64,000 nucleotides of DNA from Neptunitalea lumnitzerae. Its GTDB lineage: Bacteria; Bacteroidota; Bacteroidia; Flavobacteriales; Flavobacteriaceae. Location of the stretch: assembly GCF_027924185.1 (NCBI RefSeq), contig NZ_BRVO01000002.1:186001-250000 (forward strand). Direction: 5' to 3'. Numbering within the stretch: the first letter of the stretch is position 1; the number at the start of each line of letters is the position of its first letter. The notes beneath the pieces were generated by a model. That model had not been told where the DNA came from. It worked only from the letters and a program-made list of their open reading frames with translations, and searched no databases. This document shows, piece after piece, positions 46,434-55,915 of this stretch. The position numbers and the translations under genes were made by a program.

Positions 46434-49163
46434 ATGATATTAAAAAGTGGAGTACCTTTTAAATTAACTTGTTTGCTTATTGTGTGTTTTGCAACTTTTT
46501 GTAATGCTCAGAAGCAAGATACTCCTGATGATAATATTCATAAACCTTGGACACGCTGGTGGTGGATGGGCAGTGCTGTAGATGAACCTGGAATAAAATC
46601 TAATTTAGTAACTTTTAGTAAAGCTGGTTTGGGAGGCGTTGAGATTACACCTATTTATGGAGTAAAAGGGGAAGAAGCTAATTTTATTGATTTTTTATCT
46701 CCTAAGTATTTAAAGATACTGTCTTACACTATACAAGTAGCCGATAGTTTAGGTTTAGGGGTAGATATGGTTTTAGGAACCGGTTGGCCTTATGGTGGTC
46801 CACAAGTAGAAAAACAATATGCGGCTACTAATGTTGTTTTTAGAAGTTATAATTTACAAAAAGGAGAAAGGTTTAAAGAGACTATTGTACACGAAAGTAA
46901 ATATGATAAGTATAAACCAGAACTTACAAATGTATTGGTATACGGTAGTGAGGGGTACTATCAAGATGTAACGGATAAATTGGAGGATGGAAACTTTTTA
47001 AACTGGAAAGCTAAAAAAGAAGATGTAACTATAATAGCTGTTTTTACTGGTAAAACAGGGCAAAAAGTAAAAAGAGCAGCACCAGGCGGAGAGGGTTATA
47101 CCTTAGACCATTATAGTACAGAAGCATTTAACCATTATGTACAAACCTATGATACTGCTTTCAATAAATTGAATGGTTCTTTAAGAGCTATTTTTAATGA
47201 TAGTTATGAAGTATACGGAACCACCTTTACGCCAAAATTTTTTAGTGAATTTGAAAAGAAAAGAGGATATGATATTAAACCCTTTTTGCCACAACTATTA
47301 GATACTGTTTCTAATGATATAGGAGATAGAATTAAAGCAGATTATAGAGCTACAATATCTGATCTTTTACTGGACTTTGATACTACTTGGACAGCATGGG
47401 CAAACGGACATCATTTAAAATCTAGATTGCAAGCACATGGATCACCAGGAAATTTAATTGATTTATATGCTGCTGCAGATATACCTGAATGTGAAACTTT
47501 TGGGTCTATGCCTTTTGATATCGAAGGTTTTAGAAGATTACCAGAAAATATAAGATCTGGTGATGCTGATCCTGTAATGCTAAAGTTTTCTTCTTCTGCG
47601 GCTCATGTTTCAGGTAAACCGTTAGTGTCTTCTGAAACATTTACTTGGTTGAGAGATCATTTTAAAACGGCATTATCTCAATGTAAACCAGAAGTAGAAT
47701 CGTTGTTTTTAATGGGGGTTAATCATGTTTTTCTGCATGGTAGTACCTATTCGCCACCACGTGCCAAATGGCCAGGATGGAAGTTTTATGCTTCAGTAAA
47801 TTTTAATGAAAACAATACCATTTGGAAAGATGCACCTGCATTATTTGATTATATAAAAAATTGTCAGGAGTTTTTACAAGAGGGGAAACCTGATAATCAA
47901 ACGCTTTTATATTGGCCTGTTTACGATGTATGGCAAAAAACAATGAAAGCCGATTTAATGGTTCAGTTTCCTATTCATGGATTAGAGAAATGGCTTCATG
48001 GTACATCCTTTTATGAAACGGCAAATCAGTTAATATTTAATGGATATCAAACTGATTTTATATCAGATCGTTTCCTAGAAAAAGTATCTGTAAAAAATGG
48101 TATGATCCAAACTGAAGGAGGATTATATAAATGTATTATTGTTCCTGATTGTACTTATATGCCTTTAGAAACAATGAAAAAACTATTAAGTTTAAGAGAA
48201 GCAGGAGCAAAGATTATATTTAAAGGATTACCAGAAAGTGTTCCAGGTTTTTTAAACTTTGAAACTAAAAATAATGAGCTAAAAAAATTAATTAGTCACA
48301 GTAACATTGAAGTAAGTAGCCATTTAGAAAAAGATTTAGCTCTTGTTAATGTTTTTAATGAATCGCTTGTTAATACGGGTTTAAAATATATTAGCCGTTT
48401 AGATGAAAAGGGAGATAAAATATACTTTTTAGTAAATCATACAGATCATACTATTGACGAATTTATAACACTAAATACAGATTCAAATATACTTCAGTTT
48501 ACAAATCCTCAGAATTCTAAAACAGGCTTAGCAACGGTTAAAGTGACATCTGAGAATACCAAAAGAGTTAGAGTTTCCTTATTATCTGGGGAGTCTATTT
48601 TTATCTCTAGAGGAACTACTGACCAGCCGAAATGGAATTATAGGGACAAAGTTAATGATGAGGAATATAAACTTACTAATGAGTGGAACTTAACTTTTTT
48701 AGATGGAGGTCCTGAACTGCCAGATGTTCAATCGATTTCTAAACTTGCATCTTGGACCACGCTCGGCGAAAAAATGGAAGCATTTTCTGGAACTGTAGCC
48801 TACAAAACTACTTTTGATAGCCCAACTGATAATCAACATTGGCTTTTGGATCTTGGTGATGTGAGAGAAAGTGCAAACGTTTGGATTAACGGCCAATATG
48901 TTGGATGTGCTTGGGCTAATCCTTACGTACTAGAAATAGATAACCTGAAACCTACCGATAATACACTACGAATTGAAGTAACCAATTTACCTGCCAATAG
49001 AATACGAGATTTAGAATTACGTGGTGAAGAATGGCAAATATTTTATGAAATAAATATGGTTAACAAAGATTATAAAAAGTTTGATGCTACTGTATGGGAA
49101 CCAGTTCCATCGGGTCTTATAGGTACTGTAAAACTGATACCTATTACAGTGGCGGTTAAATAA
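46434..49163 (+). CDS. Alpha-L-rhamnosidase, GH106 family
   Basis: A 909-residue exported enzyme. A signal peptide (cleavage about residue 25, CNAQ) is followed by the family hallmark PWTRWWWMGSAVDEPGI, then GLGGVEITPIYGVKGEE and GVDMVLGTGWPYGGPQV. The barrel continues with FNDSYEVYGTTF and SETFTWLRDHF, where conserved acidic residues lie. A C-terminal jelly-roll (WLLDLGDVRESANVWINGQ, then LRIEVTNLPANRIRDLE) completes the typical layout. It would release terminal L-rhamnose from rhamnogalacturonan fragments. It is somewhat shorter than the longest GH106 proteins but appears complete. It is co-transcribed with the GH105 gene 30 bp downstream. Confidence 0.9.
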   Translation: MILKSGVPFKLTCLLIVCFATFCNAQKQDTPDDNIHKPWTRWWWMGSAVDEPGIKSNLVTFSKAGLGGVEITPIYGVKGEEANFIDFLSPKYLKILSYTIQVADSLGLGVDMVLGTGWPYGGPQVEKQYAATNVVFRSYNLQKGERFKETIVHESKYDKYKPELTNVLVYGSEGYYQDVTDKLEDGNFLNWKAKKEDVTIIAVFTGKTGQKVKRAAPGGEGYTLDHYSTEAFNHYVQTYDTAFNKLNGSLRAIFNDSYEVYGTTFTPKFFSEFEKKRGYDIKPFLPQLLDTVSNDIGDRIKADYRATISDLLLDFDTTWTAWANGHHLKSRLQAHGSPGNLIDLYAAADIPECETFGSMPFDIEGFRRLPENIRSGDADPVMLKFSSSAAHVSGKPLVSSETFTWLRDHFKTALSQCKPEVESLFLMGVNHVFLHGSTYSPPRAKWPGWKFYASVNFNENNTIWKDAPALFDYIKNCQEFLQEGKPDNQTLLYWPVYDVWQKTMKADLMVQFPIHGLEKWLHGTSFYETANQLIFNGYQTDFISDRFLEKVSVKNGMIQTEGGLYKCIIVPDCTYMPLETMKKLLSLREAGAKIIFKGLPESVPGFLNFETKNNELKKLISHSNIEVSSHLEKDLALVNVFNESLVNTGLKYISRLDEKGDKIYFLVNHTDHTIDEFITLNTDSNILQFTNPQNSKTGLATVKVTSENTKRVRVSLLSGESIFISRGTTDQPKWNYRDKVNDEEYKLTNEWNLTFLDGGPELPDVQSISKLASWTTLGEKMEAFSGTVAYKTTFDSPTDNQHWLLDLGDVRESANVWINGQYVGCAWANPYVLEIDNLKPTDNTLRIEVTNLPANRIRDLELRGEEWQIFYEINMVNKDYKKFDATVWEPVPSGLIGTVKLIPITVAVK

Positions 49164-49193
49164 TAATAAGAGTTCAATTTAAACTATAAACAA

Positions 49194-50318
49194 ATGAAAA
49201 AATCTTTTTTAATAGTTGCTTGTCTATTGATATATGGATTTGCTACGGCACAATCTACTGAAGAACGCAGGCAAAAAATCTTAGCCGATATGATATTGGC
49301 CAACGAGTATTTTATGAAAAAATGGCCTGATGTAGGCAAAACTATCATTACAAACAAGGAACGTGCAAGTAATATTTGGACTAGAGCTGTATACTATGAA
49401 GGTTTAATGGAACTTTATAAGGTGTATCCTGATGAAGCTTATTATAAGTACGCTTATGATTGGGCAAATTTTCATAAATGGGGATTCCGTTATGGAAATA
49501 CAAACAGAAATGCAGATGATTATTGTGCGGCACAAACCTATATAGAACTATATAAGCTTGAGCCTAAACCTGAAAAACTAAAAAATACGAGGGCTGCTTT
49601 AGGGAAGTTCTTATACACCCCTGAAAATGATGATTGGTCTTGGATTGATGCCATTCAAATGGGGATGCCTGCATTGGCTATGATGGGCGTTTTAGAGGAT
49701 AATCCTGCTTATTTTGAGAAGATGTATGACATGTATATGTTCACAAGAAATAGTCATGGTAAAAATGGATTATTTAATACTGATGATGGCTTGTGGTGGA
49801 GAGATGCCGATTTTACACCACCCTATAAAGAACCTAATGGAGAGGATTGTTATTGGAGTAGAGGGAACGGTTGGGTAATTGCAGCATTGGCACGTGTACT
49901 TACTATTATACCAGAAAATGCACCACACAGAAAGCAATATGAAGAAGATCTTGTAGCGATGTCTGAAGCATTAATTAAAGTTCAGCGTAAAGATGGATTA
50001 TGGAATGTAAGTTTACATGATGATAAACATTTTGGAGGCAAAGAGTTAACGGGTACAGCTATGTTTGTATATGGTATGGCATATGGTGTTAATAACGGAT
50101 TACTAGATAAAAAGAAGTACGAGCCTATTATTTGGAAAGCTTGGAATGCTATGATTGAGGATTGTTTGCACAAAAATGGATTTCTTGGATATGTACAATC
50201 TACTGGTAAGGAACCTAAAGATGGTCAGCCATTATCGTATGATAAAATACCAGATTTTGAAGATTATGGTTTAGGAGCCTTTTTAATGGCTGGAGCTGAA
50301 GTATACCGTATAGAATAA
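49194..50318 (+). CDS. Unsaturated rhamnogalacturonyl hydrolase, GH105 family
   Basis: A 374-residue exported enzyme with a signal peptide (cleavage after ATAQ, residue 20) and an (alpha/alpha)6 barrel like YteR/YesR. Active-site landmarks are NADDYC (about 106-111), DDWSWIDAIQMG with the probable catalytic Asp152, and YWSRGNGWVIAALARVL. It removes the unsaturated galacturonate left by lyase action (here PL11) from the non-reducing end of oligosaccharides, exposing rhamnose to GH106. The signal peptide places it in the periplasm or outside, whereas many GH105 are cytoplasmic. It is second in the GH106 operon and followed by a bidirectional terminator. Confidence 0.92.
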   Translation: MKKSFLIVACLLIYGFATAQSTEERRQKILADMILANEYFMKKWPDVGKTIITNKERASNIWTRAVYYEGLMELYKVYPDEAYYKYAYDWANFHKWGFRYGNTNRNADDYCAAQTYIELYKLEPKPEKLKNTRAALGKFLYTPENDDWSWIDAIQMGMPALAMMGVLEDNPAYFEKMYDMYMFTRNSHGKNGLFNTDDGLWWRDADFTPPYKEPNGEDCYWSRGNGWVIAALARVLTIIPENAPHRKQYEEDLVAMSEALIKVQRKDGLWNVSLHDDKHFGGKELTGTAMFVYGMAYGVNNGLLDKKKYEPIIWKAWNAMIEDCLHKNGFLGYVQSTGKEPKDGQPLSYDKIPDFEDYGLGAFLMAGAEVYRIE

Positions 50319-50377
50319 AGGAAGTGTTTGATACTACTACAGTATGTTGTTGTTTTATATTATTTAGTTAATTTTTC

Positions 50378-50409
50378 AAAAGGCATTAGGTATTTAACTA
50401 ATGCCTTTT
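50378..50409. terminator. Bidirectional terminator between GH105 and lutC
   Basis: A perfect 12-bp stem, AAAAGGCATTAG / CTAATGCCTTTT, with an eight-base loop between the two convergent genes. Confidence 0.92.
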
Positions 50410-50423
50410 TATTATTCTATATT

Positions 50424-51005
50424 TTAAATAAGAATTATGGTGTTACTTACAGCGCCTTGTGCTCCTATAACAAGTGATTGTTCTATATCGGCAGTTTTAG
50501 AAGGCCCTGCAATAAAAACGCCATATTCTCCTATATTTTCTTTCACTTTTGAATAAGCCTGGTGCATTGTAGGTACTATATTTTTATGATCTACAATAAA
50601 CAAGGTATTTTCACTACCAAACGCTGAGATACGTTGTGGTAATTGTTCATTTGTAATCCACATACAACCGTTTTCTGCTACAGCAATTTTTGGTAATGCT
50701 ACAAAAACATCTACATGGGTAGTCTTAAAATCTATCTCAGGAATGTCGTTACCATTAAGTGTATTATATACTTTACTATGCTCACCAAAGTTTTCAGCAA
50801 TAAATTTTGCTAAAAACAACTCTAGGGAAGTTTCTGTATTTACTAAGTTTACAACAGTACTGGCATTAGTGGTAGACACCTCTATAAAGGTATCTATTAA
50901 GTTTTCGGTTGTTACGTTGTGGGTGAAAATAGATAAGTCCGGTAATTCTACTAATTCCGGTTTATTATTTCTTATTTTCTCTAGTATAGAAGCTCTACTA
51001 CTCAT
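50424..51005 (-). CDS. lutC: Lactate utilization protein C (LUD domain)
   Basis: A 193-residue LUD-domain protein, subunit of the LutABC L-lactate oxidation complex. I start it at the ATG at 51005 (MSSRASILEKIRNNKPE), the conserved N-terminus; a longer frame upstream would overlap lutB more. The chosen start overlaps the lutB stop by 8 bp, typical of coupled genes. Visible landmarks are CMWITNEQLPQRISAFGSENT and VFIAGPSKTADIEQSLVIGAQG. LutABC oxidizes L-lactate to pyruvate, here the lactate made from rhamnose by RhaEW. It is the last gene of the rhaI-rhaB-lutABC group. Confidence 0.9.
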   Translation of the reverse strand: MSSRASILEKIRNNKPELVELPDLSIFTHNVTTENLIDTFIEVSTTNASTVVNLVNTETSLELFLAKFIAENFGEHSKVYNTLNGNDIPEIDFKTTHVDVFVALPKIAVAENGCMWITNEQLPQRISAFGSENTLFIVDHKNIVPTMHQAYSKVKENIGEYGVFIAGPSKTADIEQSLVIGAQGAVSNTIILI

Positions 51006-52365
51006 TGTTTTTATTTTTATACCATTCTTTAAAAGATTGCTTTGGAGGTTGTGGAAGTTCTCGATGTTTACCCCAGTCATTAAACTTGTTATACATCATA
51101 AATCTTGGTAAAGCCTTCATGGAAGCTCTAGCAAACTTTCCTAAAAAGTCATAGGTAGAAGGACTTTTAAACACTTTCGTAGCTATTTTTAAAGAGGTTA
51201 CTTTAGATTTTGGTAACTCATTGTTTTTATAGATTTCTTGGCGCCATTTATATAGCTGTTCATGGATGTTTATTTTAACAGGACAAACATCACTACAAGA
51301 TCCGCAGAGGGTAGAGGCAAAAGGCAAATCACTGTAAGCTTTTAAATCTCTATTTGGTTGTAAAATGGCACCAATAGGTCCTGGAATGGTTGCATGGTAG
51401 CTATGACCACCACTTCTTCGATAAATAGGGCATGTATTCATACAAGCACCACATCGTATGCATTTTAAGCTATTTCTGAAATCTTCTTTAGCTAATTGTT
51501 CACTTCTACCATTATCTACAATAACAATATGCATTTCTTTAGAGCTTTCGGGCTTATGGTAATGCGATGTATAAATAGTAGACGGTTGCCCTGTAGCACT
51601 TCTAGCCAATAGTCTGGTAAAAACACCTAAGTGTTCTAGTTTAGGTAAAATCTTTTCCATACCCATACAATGTATGTGTACTGGTGCTGCGTGGCATCCC
51701 ATATCAGCGTTCCCTTCATTGGTACAAATTACTACACCCCCTGTTTCTGCTATGGCAAAATTAACTCCTGTGATGGCTATATCTGCTTCAAAGAATTTAT
51801 TTTGTAAATGGGTTCTAGCAGCTTTGGTTAAATAGGTAGGGTCTGCATTACCTTTTTCTGTGCCTAATTGTGCATGGAATAACTCTCCAACTTCTTCCTT
51901 TTTAATATGAATTGCGGGCAATACGATATGACTGGGAGGTTCATTACGCATTTGTATAATACGTTCGCCCAAATCGGTGTCAATTATTTCAATACCGTTA
52001 TCTTCTAAAAAATGATTTAAACCACATTCTTCTGTTAACATGGATTTACTTTTCACTATTTTTCTGGCATTATGTTTATCAATAATATCACCTATGATGG
52101 CGTTGTGTTCATTTCCATTGGCAGCCCAATGTATATGTACACCATTCGCTTTAGCTGCGGCTTCAAATTGTATGAGATACGTATCTAAATTACTAAGAAC
52201 ATTATCTTTTATCTGTGATGCTGTATTGCGCAAAGCTTCCCATTCTGGTACGCCAGAAGCACTTATATCACGTTTGTTTCGTACATGCCATAAAGCACCA
52301 TCATGCCAGTTGGTTCGTTCTTCATTTGCTATAAAATCCTTTGCTTTTTGGGCATGTATACTCAT
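50998..52365 (-). CDS. lutB: Lactate utilization iron-sulfur protein B
   Basis: A 455-residue protein with an N-terminal LUD domain (about residues 60-290; VNFAIAETGGVVICTNEGNA) and a C-terminal 4Fe-4S ferredoxin part with two cluster motifs, CIRCGACMNTCPIYRRSGGH and LCGSCSDVCPVKINIHEQ. The domain order and length match LutB/YkgF. It acts with LutA and LutC in cytoplasmic L-lactate oxidation. Its ATG overlaps the lutA stop by 4 bp (ATGA) and its 3' end overlaps lutC. Confidence 0.94.
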   Translation of the reverse strand: MSIHAQKAKDFIANEERTNWHDGALWHVRNKRDISASGVPEWEALRNTASQIKDNVLSNLDTYLIQFEAAAKANGVHIHWAANGNEHNAIIGDIIDKHNARKIVKSKSMLTEECGLNHFLEDNGIEIIDTDLGERIIQMRNEPPSHIVLPAIHIKKEEVGELFHAQLGTEKGNADPTYLTKAARTHLQNKFFEADIAITGVNFAIAETGGVVICTNEGNADMGCHAAPVHIHCMGMEKILPKLEHLGVFTRLLARSATGQPSTIYTSHYHKPESSKEMHIVIVDNGRSEQLAKEDFRNSLKCIRCGACMNTCPIYRRSGGHSYHATIPGPIGAILQPNRDLKAYSDLPFASTLCGSCSDVCPVKINIHEQLYKWRQEIYKNNELPKSKVTSLKIATKVFKSPSTYDFLGKFARASMKALPRFMMYNKFNDWGKHRELPQPPKQSFKEWYKNKNNE

Positions 52366-53108
52366 AGTGTATCTCCGTTTAAAATATTAGCAATGTGCAT
52401 AATTTTAGGTCCATTTTTCTGACGTTTAATAATACCTTGTAAATGCATTAAGCAAGACATATCACCAGATGTAATTACTTCTACTTGGTTATTTATATGG
52501 TCTTGCACTCTGTCTTTACCCATTTTAACTGAAATAGCTTCTTCTGCAACGGCAAAAGTTCCTCCAAAACCACAACATTCATCTGTTCTGGTTAGGTCTG
52601 CTATTTCAATATCATTAACCATATGTAAAATAGTAGTCCATTTAGGAGCAACCTCTTTTTGTAGTTCTGAAGGTTTATCTAGTTGCATACCTCTTAAACC
52701 ATGACAACCTTTGTGTAAACCCACACGATGTGGAAAAGACACATCTAACTGGGTTATCTTTAGTACGTCATATAAGAATTCTACTAAATCATAACAATTT
52801 GCTCGCAGGTGTTTAATTTCCTCTGTTTGCTCTGCAACATCATAATGTTTTCTTATATGATATACACAACTAGGTGAGGGGCCTACTATGTAATCGCAAT
52901 TTTTAAAAAGTTCAGCCATTTGCTGATATATTTTTTTTCCTTCTTGTTCCATACCTGTGTTTGCCATAGGCTGTCCGCAACAGGTTTGTTGTTCAGGAAA
53001 AATTACATTACAATTATGTTTTTCCAACAAGCGTAATGTAGCAATACCTACTTCAGGAAAAAATTGATCTACATAACAAGGTATAAATAAGCCTACATTA
53101 TACTTCAT
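52362..53108 (-). CDS. lutA: Lactate utilization iron-sulfur protein A (CCG domain)
   Basis: A 248-residue protein with two cysteine-rich CCG domains: TCCGQPMANTG near residue 42 and DECCGFGGTFAVAEE near residue 180, plus Cys-containing GPSPSCVYHIRKHY. These are the LutA/YkgE signatures; they bind an iron-sulfur cofactor in heterodisulfide-reductase-like proteins. It forms the L-lactate oxidizing complex with LutB and LutC and lies 4 bp after the kinase gene, so sugar and lactate steps are on one transcript. Confidence 0.93.
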   Translation of the reverse strand: MKYNVGLFIPCYVDQFFPEVGIATLRLLEKHNCNVIFPEQQTCCGQPMANTGMEQEGKKIYQQMAELFKNCDYIVGPSPSCVYHIRKHYDVAEQTEEIKHLRANCYDLVEFLYDVLKITQLDVSFPHRVGLHKGCHGLRGMQLDKPSELQKEVAPKWTTILHMVNDIEIADLTRTDECCGFGGTFAVAEEAISVKMGKDRVQDHINNQVEVITSGDMSCLMHLQGIIKRQKNGPKIMHIANILNGDTL

Positions 53109-53112
53109 ACAA

Positions 53113-54510
53113 TTAAATTTTGTGTGGAGTTTTTAGTATTAGGGGTACTAATTGTCTCATTTGATAATTTTGCTTTAAGAACGAACCATCTATTTCTTTC
53201 TTTGAGATAACCATAGCAGCGCCCAAAGCAGATCCCAAAGGAGATTTTGTACTTAATACGTTAAATTCACTAAAATGATGAGCCATCAGTTTCATAAAAA
53301 CATCATTATCTGTAAAGCCACCATCTATATAAATGGTATTTATAGTAGAATTACCAATAGCATTTCTTATGGTATCAATTTGCAGTTCCATAAGTTCTAT
53401 CATTAGTTGATGATAGGCTTCTTCAAAGGTTTTAAATTCTTCTAATTTTGTTTTTTCTAGTTTCTTTCTCTTGAGTTTTATGCCTTCAAATCGGAAGTAT
53501 AAAGATGGATTTTCAATCAATTTTAAATAAAGTTCTTGATCAAATTTTACACTTCTGTGATACCCATAATCCTTATTATAATAAGTACCTAATTTTTCAA
53601 CCTGACAACGATATTCATTACCCATGAAAAAGCGAGAAGCTTTAACACGTTTGCCATCAATCCTCATATAATTTAGACAATTGTTTAAAATATCTGCTTC
53701 CGTTAAGTTTTCTTCATTAAACGGATTTAGTGATATGCTCCAAGTACCTGTAGACAATAATAAAAATGGATTTTTTTTACTTAAAATATAAGGTAGAAGG
53801 GCAGAAGAGCTATCATGAATTCCAACTCCTATTTTAATGTTTTTTCCAAAATATGAAGTATTTATAGAAGCTCCTGTAGGTACAATGGGAGCTAGAATTT
53901 TATCGATTTCTTCTTTATAAACCCATTCATGATAATCTCCTTTCTGATAGTTCCATAAGTTAGTATGGCAACCAATAGATGTGTATTCACTTACTGGAAT
54001 ACTAGTGAACATAAAAGATAAGTATTGTGGTAAGTGAAGACTATACTTAATCTTACTATAGATTTCAGGATATTTTTTCTTAATCCAATAAAGCTGCATA
54101 CCAGAATTAAGCATTCCCGATTGTGGAGATGCCGTTTCTGTAGCAATTTTTAGTTCTCCTCCGTAAGTTTCGTAAAATTCTTTTTGAATATCATCATCTA
54201 TCTGTTTTGTATAATTATATAAAGGCGTTAAGGCTTTACCTTGATGGTCAATATGTACAAAACTAGCACCGTAAGTAGAAAAATTAATAGCTTTTACCTC
54301 GTATTTATCACTTTCCAGTATTTGATGAAATATATTCTTCATCCATTCCTCAAGCTGATGTAAATCTTCTGTTTCAAAACCATCTTCATCAACTGTTAGT
54401 GGCAAATTGGTATAATCTCTAAAAACCTCCTGATAATTTTTATCAAACAGGAAGAATTTTTTGTTGGTTTTACCAATATCAAAAATAGCAGTAACCTTCT
54501 TTTTCCCCAT
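53113..54510 (-). CDS. rhaB: L-rhamnulokinase-like FGGY carbohydrate kinase
   Basis: A 465-residue FGGY-family kinase. I use the ATG at 54510; the frame could begin three codons earlier at a TTG. The N-terminal phosphate-binding motif IFDIGKTNKKFFLF and the C-terminal YIDGGFTDNDVFMKLMA are present, as is STGTWSISLNPF in the middle. It should phosphorylate L-rhamnulose to L-rhamnulose-1-phosphate. FGGY kinases vary in sugar specificity, so the assignment rests on the isomerase gene 12 bp upstream and rhaEW beside it. Length is normal for this non-enterobacterial rhamnulokinase group. Confidence 0.87.
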   Translation of the reverse strand: MGKKKVTAIFDIGKTNKKFFLFDKNYQEVFRDYTNLPLTVDEDGFETEDLHQLEEWMKNIFHQILESDKYEVKAINFSTYGASFVHIDHQGKALTPLYNYTKQIDDDIQKEFYETYGGELKIATETASPQSGMLNSGMQLYWIKKKYPEIYSKIKYSLHLPQYLSFMFTSIPVSEYTSIGCHTNLWNYQKGDYHEWVYKEEIDKILAPIVPTGASINTSYFGKNIKIGVGIHDSSSALLPYILSKKNPFLLLSTGTWSISLNPFNEENLTEADILNNCLNYMRIDGKRVKASRFFMGNEYRCQVEKLGTYYNKDYGYHRSVKFDQELYLKLIENPSLYFRFEGIKLKRKKLEKTKLEEFKTFEEAYHQLMIELMELQIDTIRNAIGNSTINTIYIDGGFTDNDVFMKLMAHHFSEFNVLSTKSPLGSALGAAMVISKKEIDGSFLKQNYQMRQLVPLILKTPHKI

Positions 54511-54522
54511 AACACTCAAATT

Positions 54523-55797
54523 TTATAATCCGGTTGCTACTACTTTAGTACCTCTTTCGTTAATCAGTTCTTTTCTAACATTAAAGGATCTATAGGCTTT
54601 TAAAGGATCTATAGCGGCACCTGACTGTACTCTTGCAGCCTTAAGTAAACCTCTTACATCAGTTCTATAAGCGTCTTGCAGTATTTCTTGACAAGTAACT
54701 GTATCGTTTTCTAATTGTGCTATTTCCAATGCTTTTCTGTCTACAATTAAAGCTTGGGCATAAGCAATAAGAATTGCTTCAAGAGATTGTATTAGGTCTT
54801 CTAATGGGTCTTTAATGTTATGGCTGGCATCTATCATCCAAGCTGGATATGGATTGTGTTTATTTTGCTCCATACCATACACCAATTCATTAAAAATTAA
54901 GAATAAGTTATATGGTTTAATAGCGCCTACAGTTAAGTCATCGTCTCCGTATTTACTGTCGTTAAAATGGAACCCACCTAATTTACCTTTCATCATTAAG
55001 GTGGCTACAATTTGTTCAATATTTGTATTTGGTAAATGATGTCCTAAATCTACTAGCGTATAAGCACGGTCTCCACAAGCATTTGCTAACATAAAAGAAG
55101 TACCCCAATCTTGTATTGTAGTACTATAAAAATTAGGTTCATAAGGTTTATATTCAATAAACAATTTCCAATCTTCAGGCATATTACCGTAAATCGTTTT
55201 TAAACTATCTTCAGTATTGTAAAGTGCCTTTTGAAAATTTATTTGACCGGGAAAACTTGCGCCATCAGCTAGCCAAACCGTTAAGCTTTTAGACCCGAGC
55301 TTTTCACCAATTTTTACCACTTCAATATTGTGTTCAACTGCATATTCTCTAGAAGCTTGATTGATAGAATTGAGAGAACCATATTTATAAGATTCTTTTG
55401 CATTTGGTTGATCTTGAAAGGTGTTGGAGTTCATGGCATCAAATAGGATACCATTGTCTAGCGCAATATCTTTAATAGCTTGTATGTCTTCTGGAATATC
55501 CCAAGGAATATGTAATGACACTGCTCCAGCGGTTTTAGTTAACGCGTGTATAAGACCAATATCTTCAAGTTTTTGCTCTAACGAAGAAGGTTCCCCTCCA
55601 AAAGAGAATCTACCAAAGCGTGTACCACCTGCTCCCAAAGCCCAGCTAGGTATGGCTACTTGAAAATCTATAATTTTTTGGATGATTTCATCCATATTTT
55701 TTCCTTGCGATTGTAACTTCTTATTTAAGAAATCGTTTTCGTAAGATGATTTGTTTTTATCGTTAAAATCAAATATCTGATCCTTAGTTATTTTCAT
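54523..55797 (-). CDS. rhaI: L-rhamnose isomerase, Pseudomonas/RhaI type
   Basis: A 424-residue sugar isomerase with a xylose-isomerase-like TIM barrel. Metal and substrate residues lie in LFIEYKPYEPNFYSTTIQDW, YTLVDLGHHLPNTNIEQ and KLGGFHFNDSKYGDDDL, as in RhaI enzymes. It isomerizes L-rhamnose to L-rhamnulose, the first committed step. The gene begins 122 bp downstream of rhaEW copy 2, beyond a terminator hairpin, and I see no operator match in that gap; it may rely on read-through or on an undetected promoter. It leads the tight rhaI-rhaB-lutA-lutB-lutC cluster. Confidence 0.92.
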   Translation of the reverse strand: MKITKDQIFDFNDKNKSSYENDFLNKKLQSQGKNMDEIIQKIIDFQVAIPSWALGAGGTRFGRFSFGGEPSSLEQKLEDIGLIHALTKTAGAVSLHIPWDIPEDIQAIKDIALDNGILFDAMNSNTFQDQPNAKESYKYGSLNSINQASREYAVEHNIEVVKIGEKLGSKSLTVWLADGASFPGQINFQKALYNTEDSLKTIYGNMPEDWKLFIEYKPYEPNFYSTTIQDWGTSFMLANACGDRAYTLVDLGHHLPNTNIEQIVATLMMKGKLGGFHFNDSKYGDDDLTVGAIKPYNLFLIFNELVYGMEQNKHNPYPAWMIDASHNIKDPLEDLIQSLEAILIAYAQALIVDRKALEIAQLENDTVTCQEILQDAYRTDVRGLLKAARVQSGAAIDPLKAYRSFNVRKELINERGTKVVATGL

Positions 55798-55872
55798 AGT
55801 TTTAGTTAGTTATTTTTGTTAGAGGTAATTTCGTGAAAAAATACCATAAAACATCACTTTTAGAAATAAAAA

Positions 55873-55905
55873 GCAGCAAGGAAGTTACATCATCAACCTT
55901 GCTGC
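55873..55905 (-). terminator. Intrinsic terminator after rhaEW copy 2
   Basis: GCAGCAAGG (55873-55881) pairs with CCTTGCTGC (55897-55905); on the minus strand the stem is followed by TTTTTATTT. It lies 15 bp past the rhaEW stop and before rhaI, so it probably sets a ratio between the two parts of the operon. Confidence 0.87.
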
Positions 55906-55915
55906 ATACCAATCC

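Noticed and set aside
50424-51080. Longer 218-residue frame for lutC
   Set aside because: The first 25 residues lie inside lutB and are not LutC-like; the ATG at 51005 starts the conserved N-terminus.
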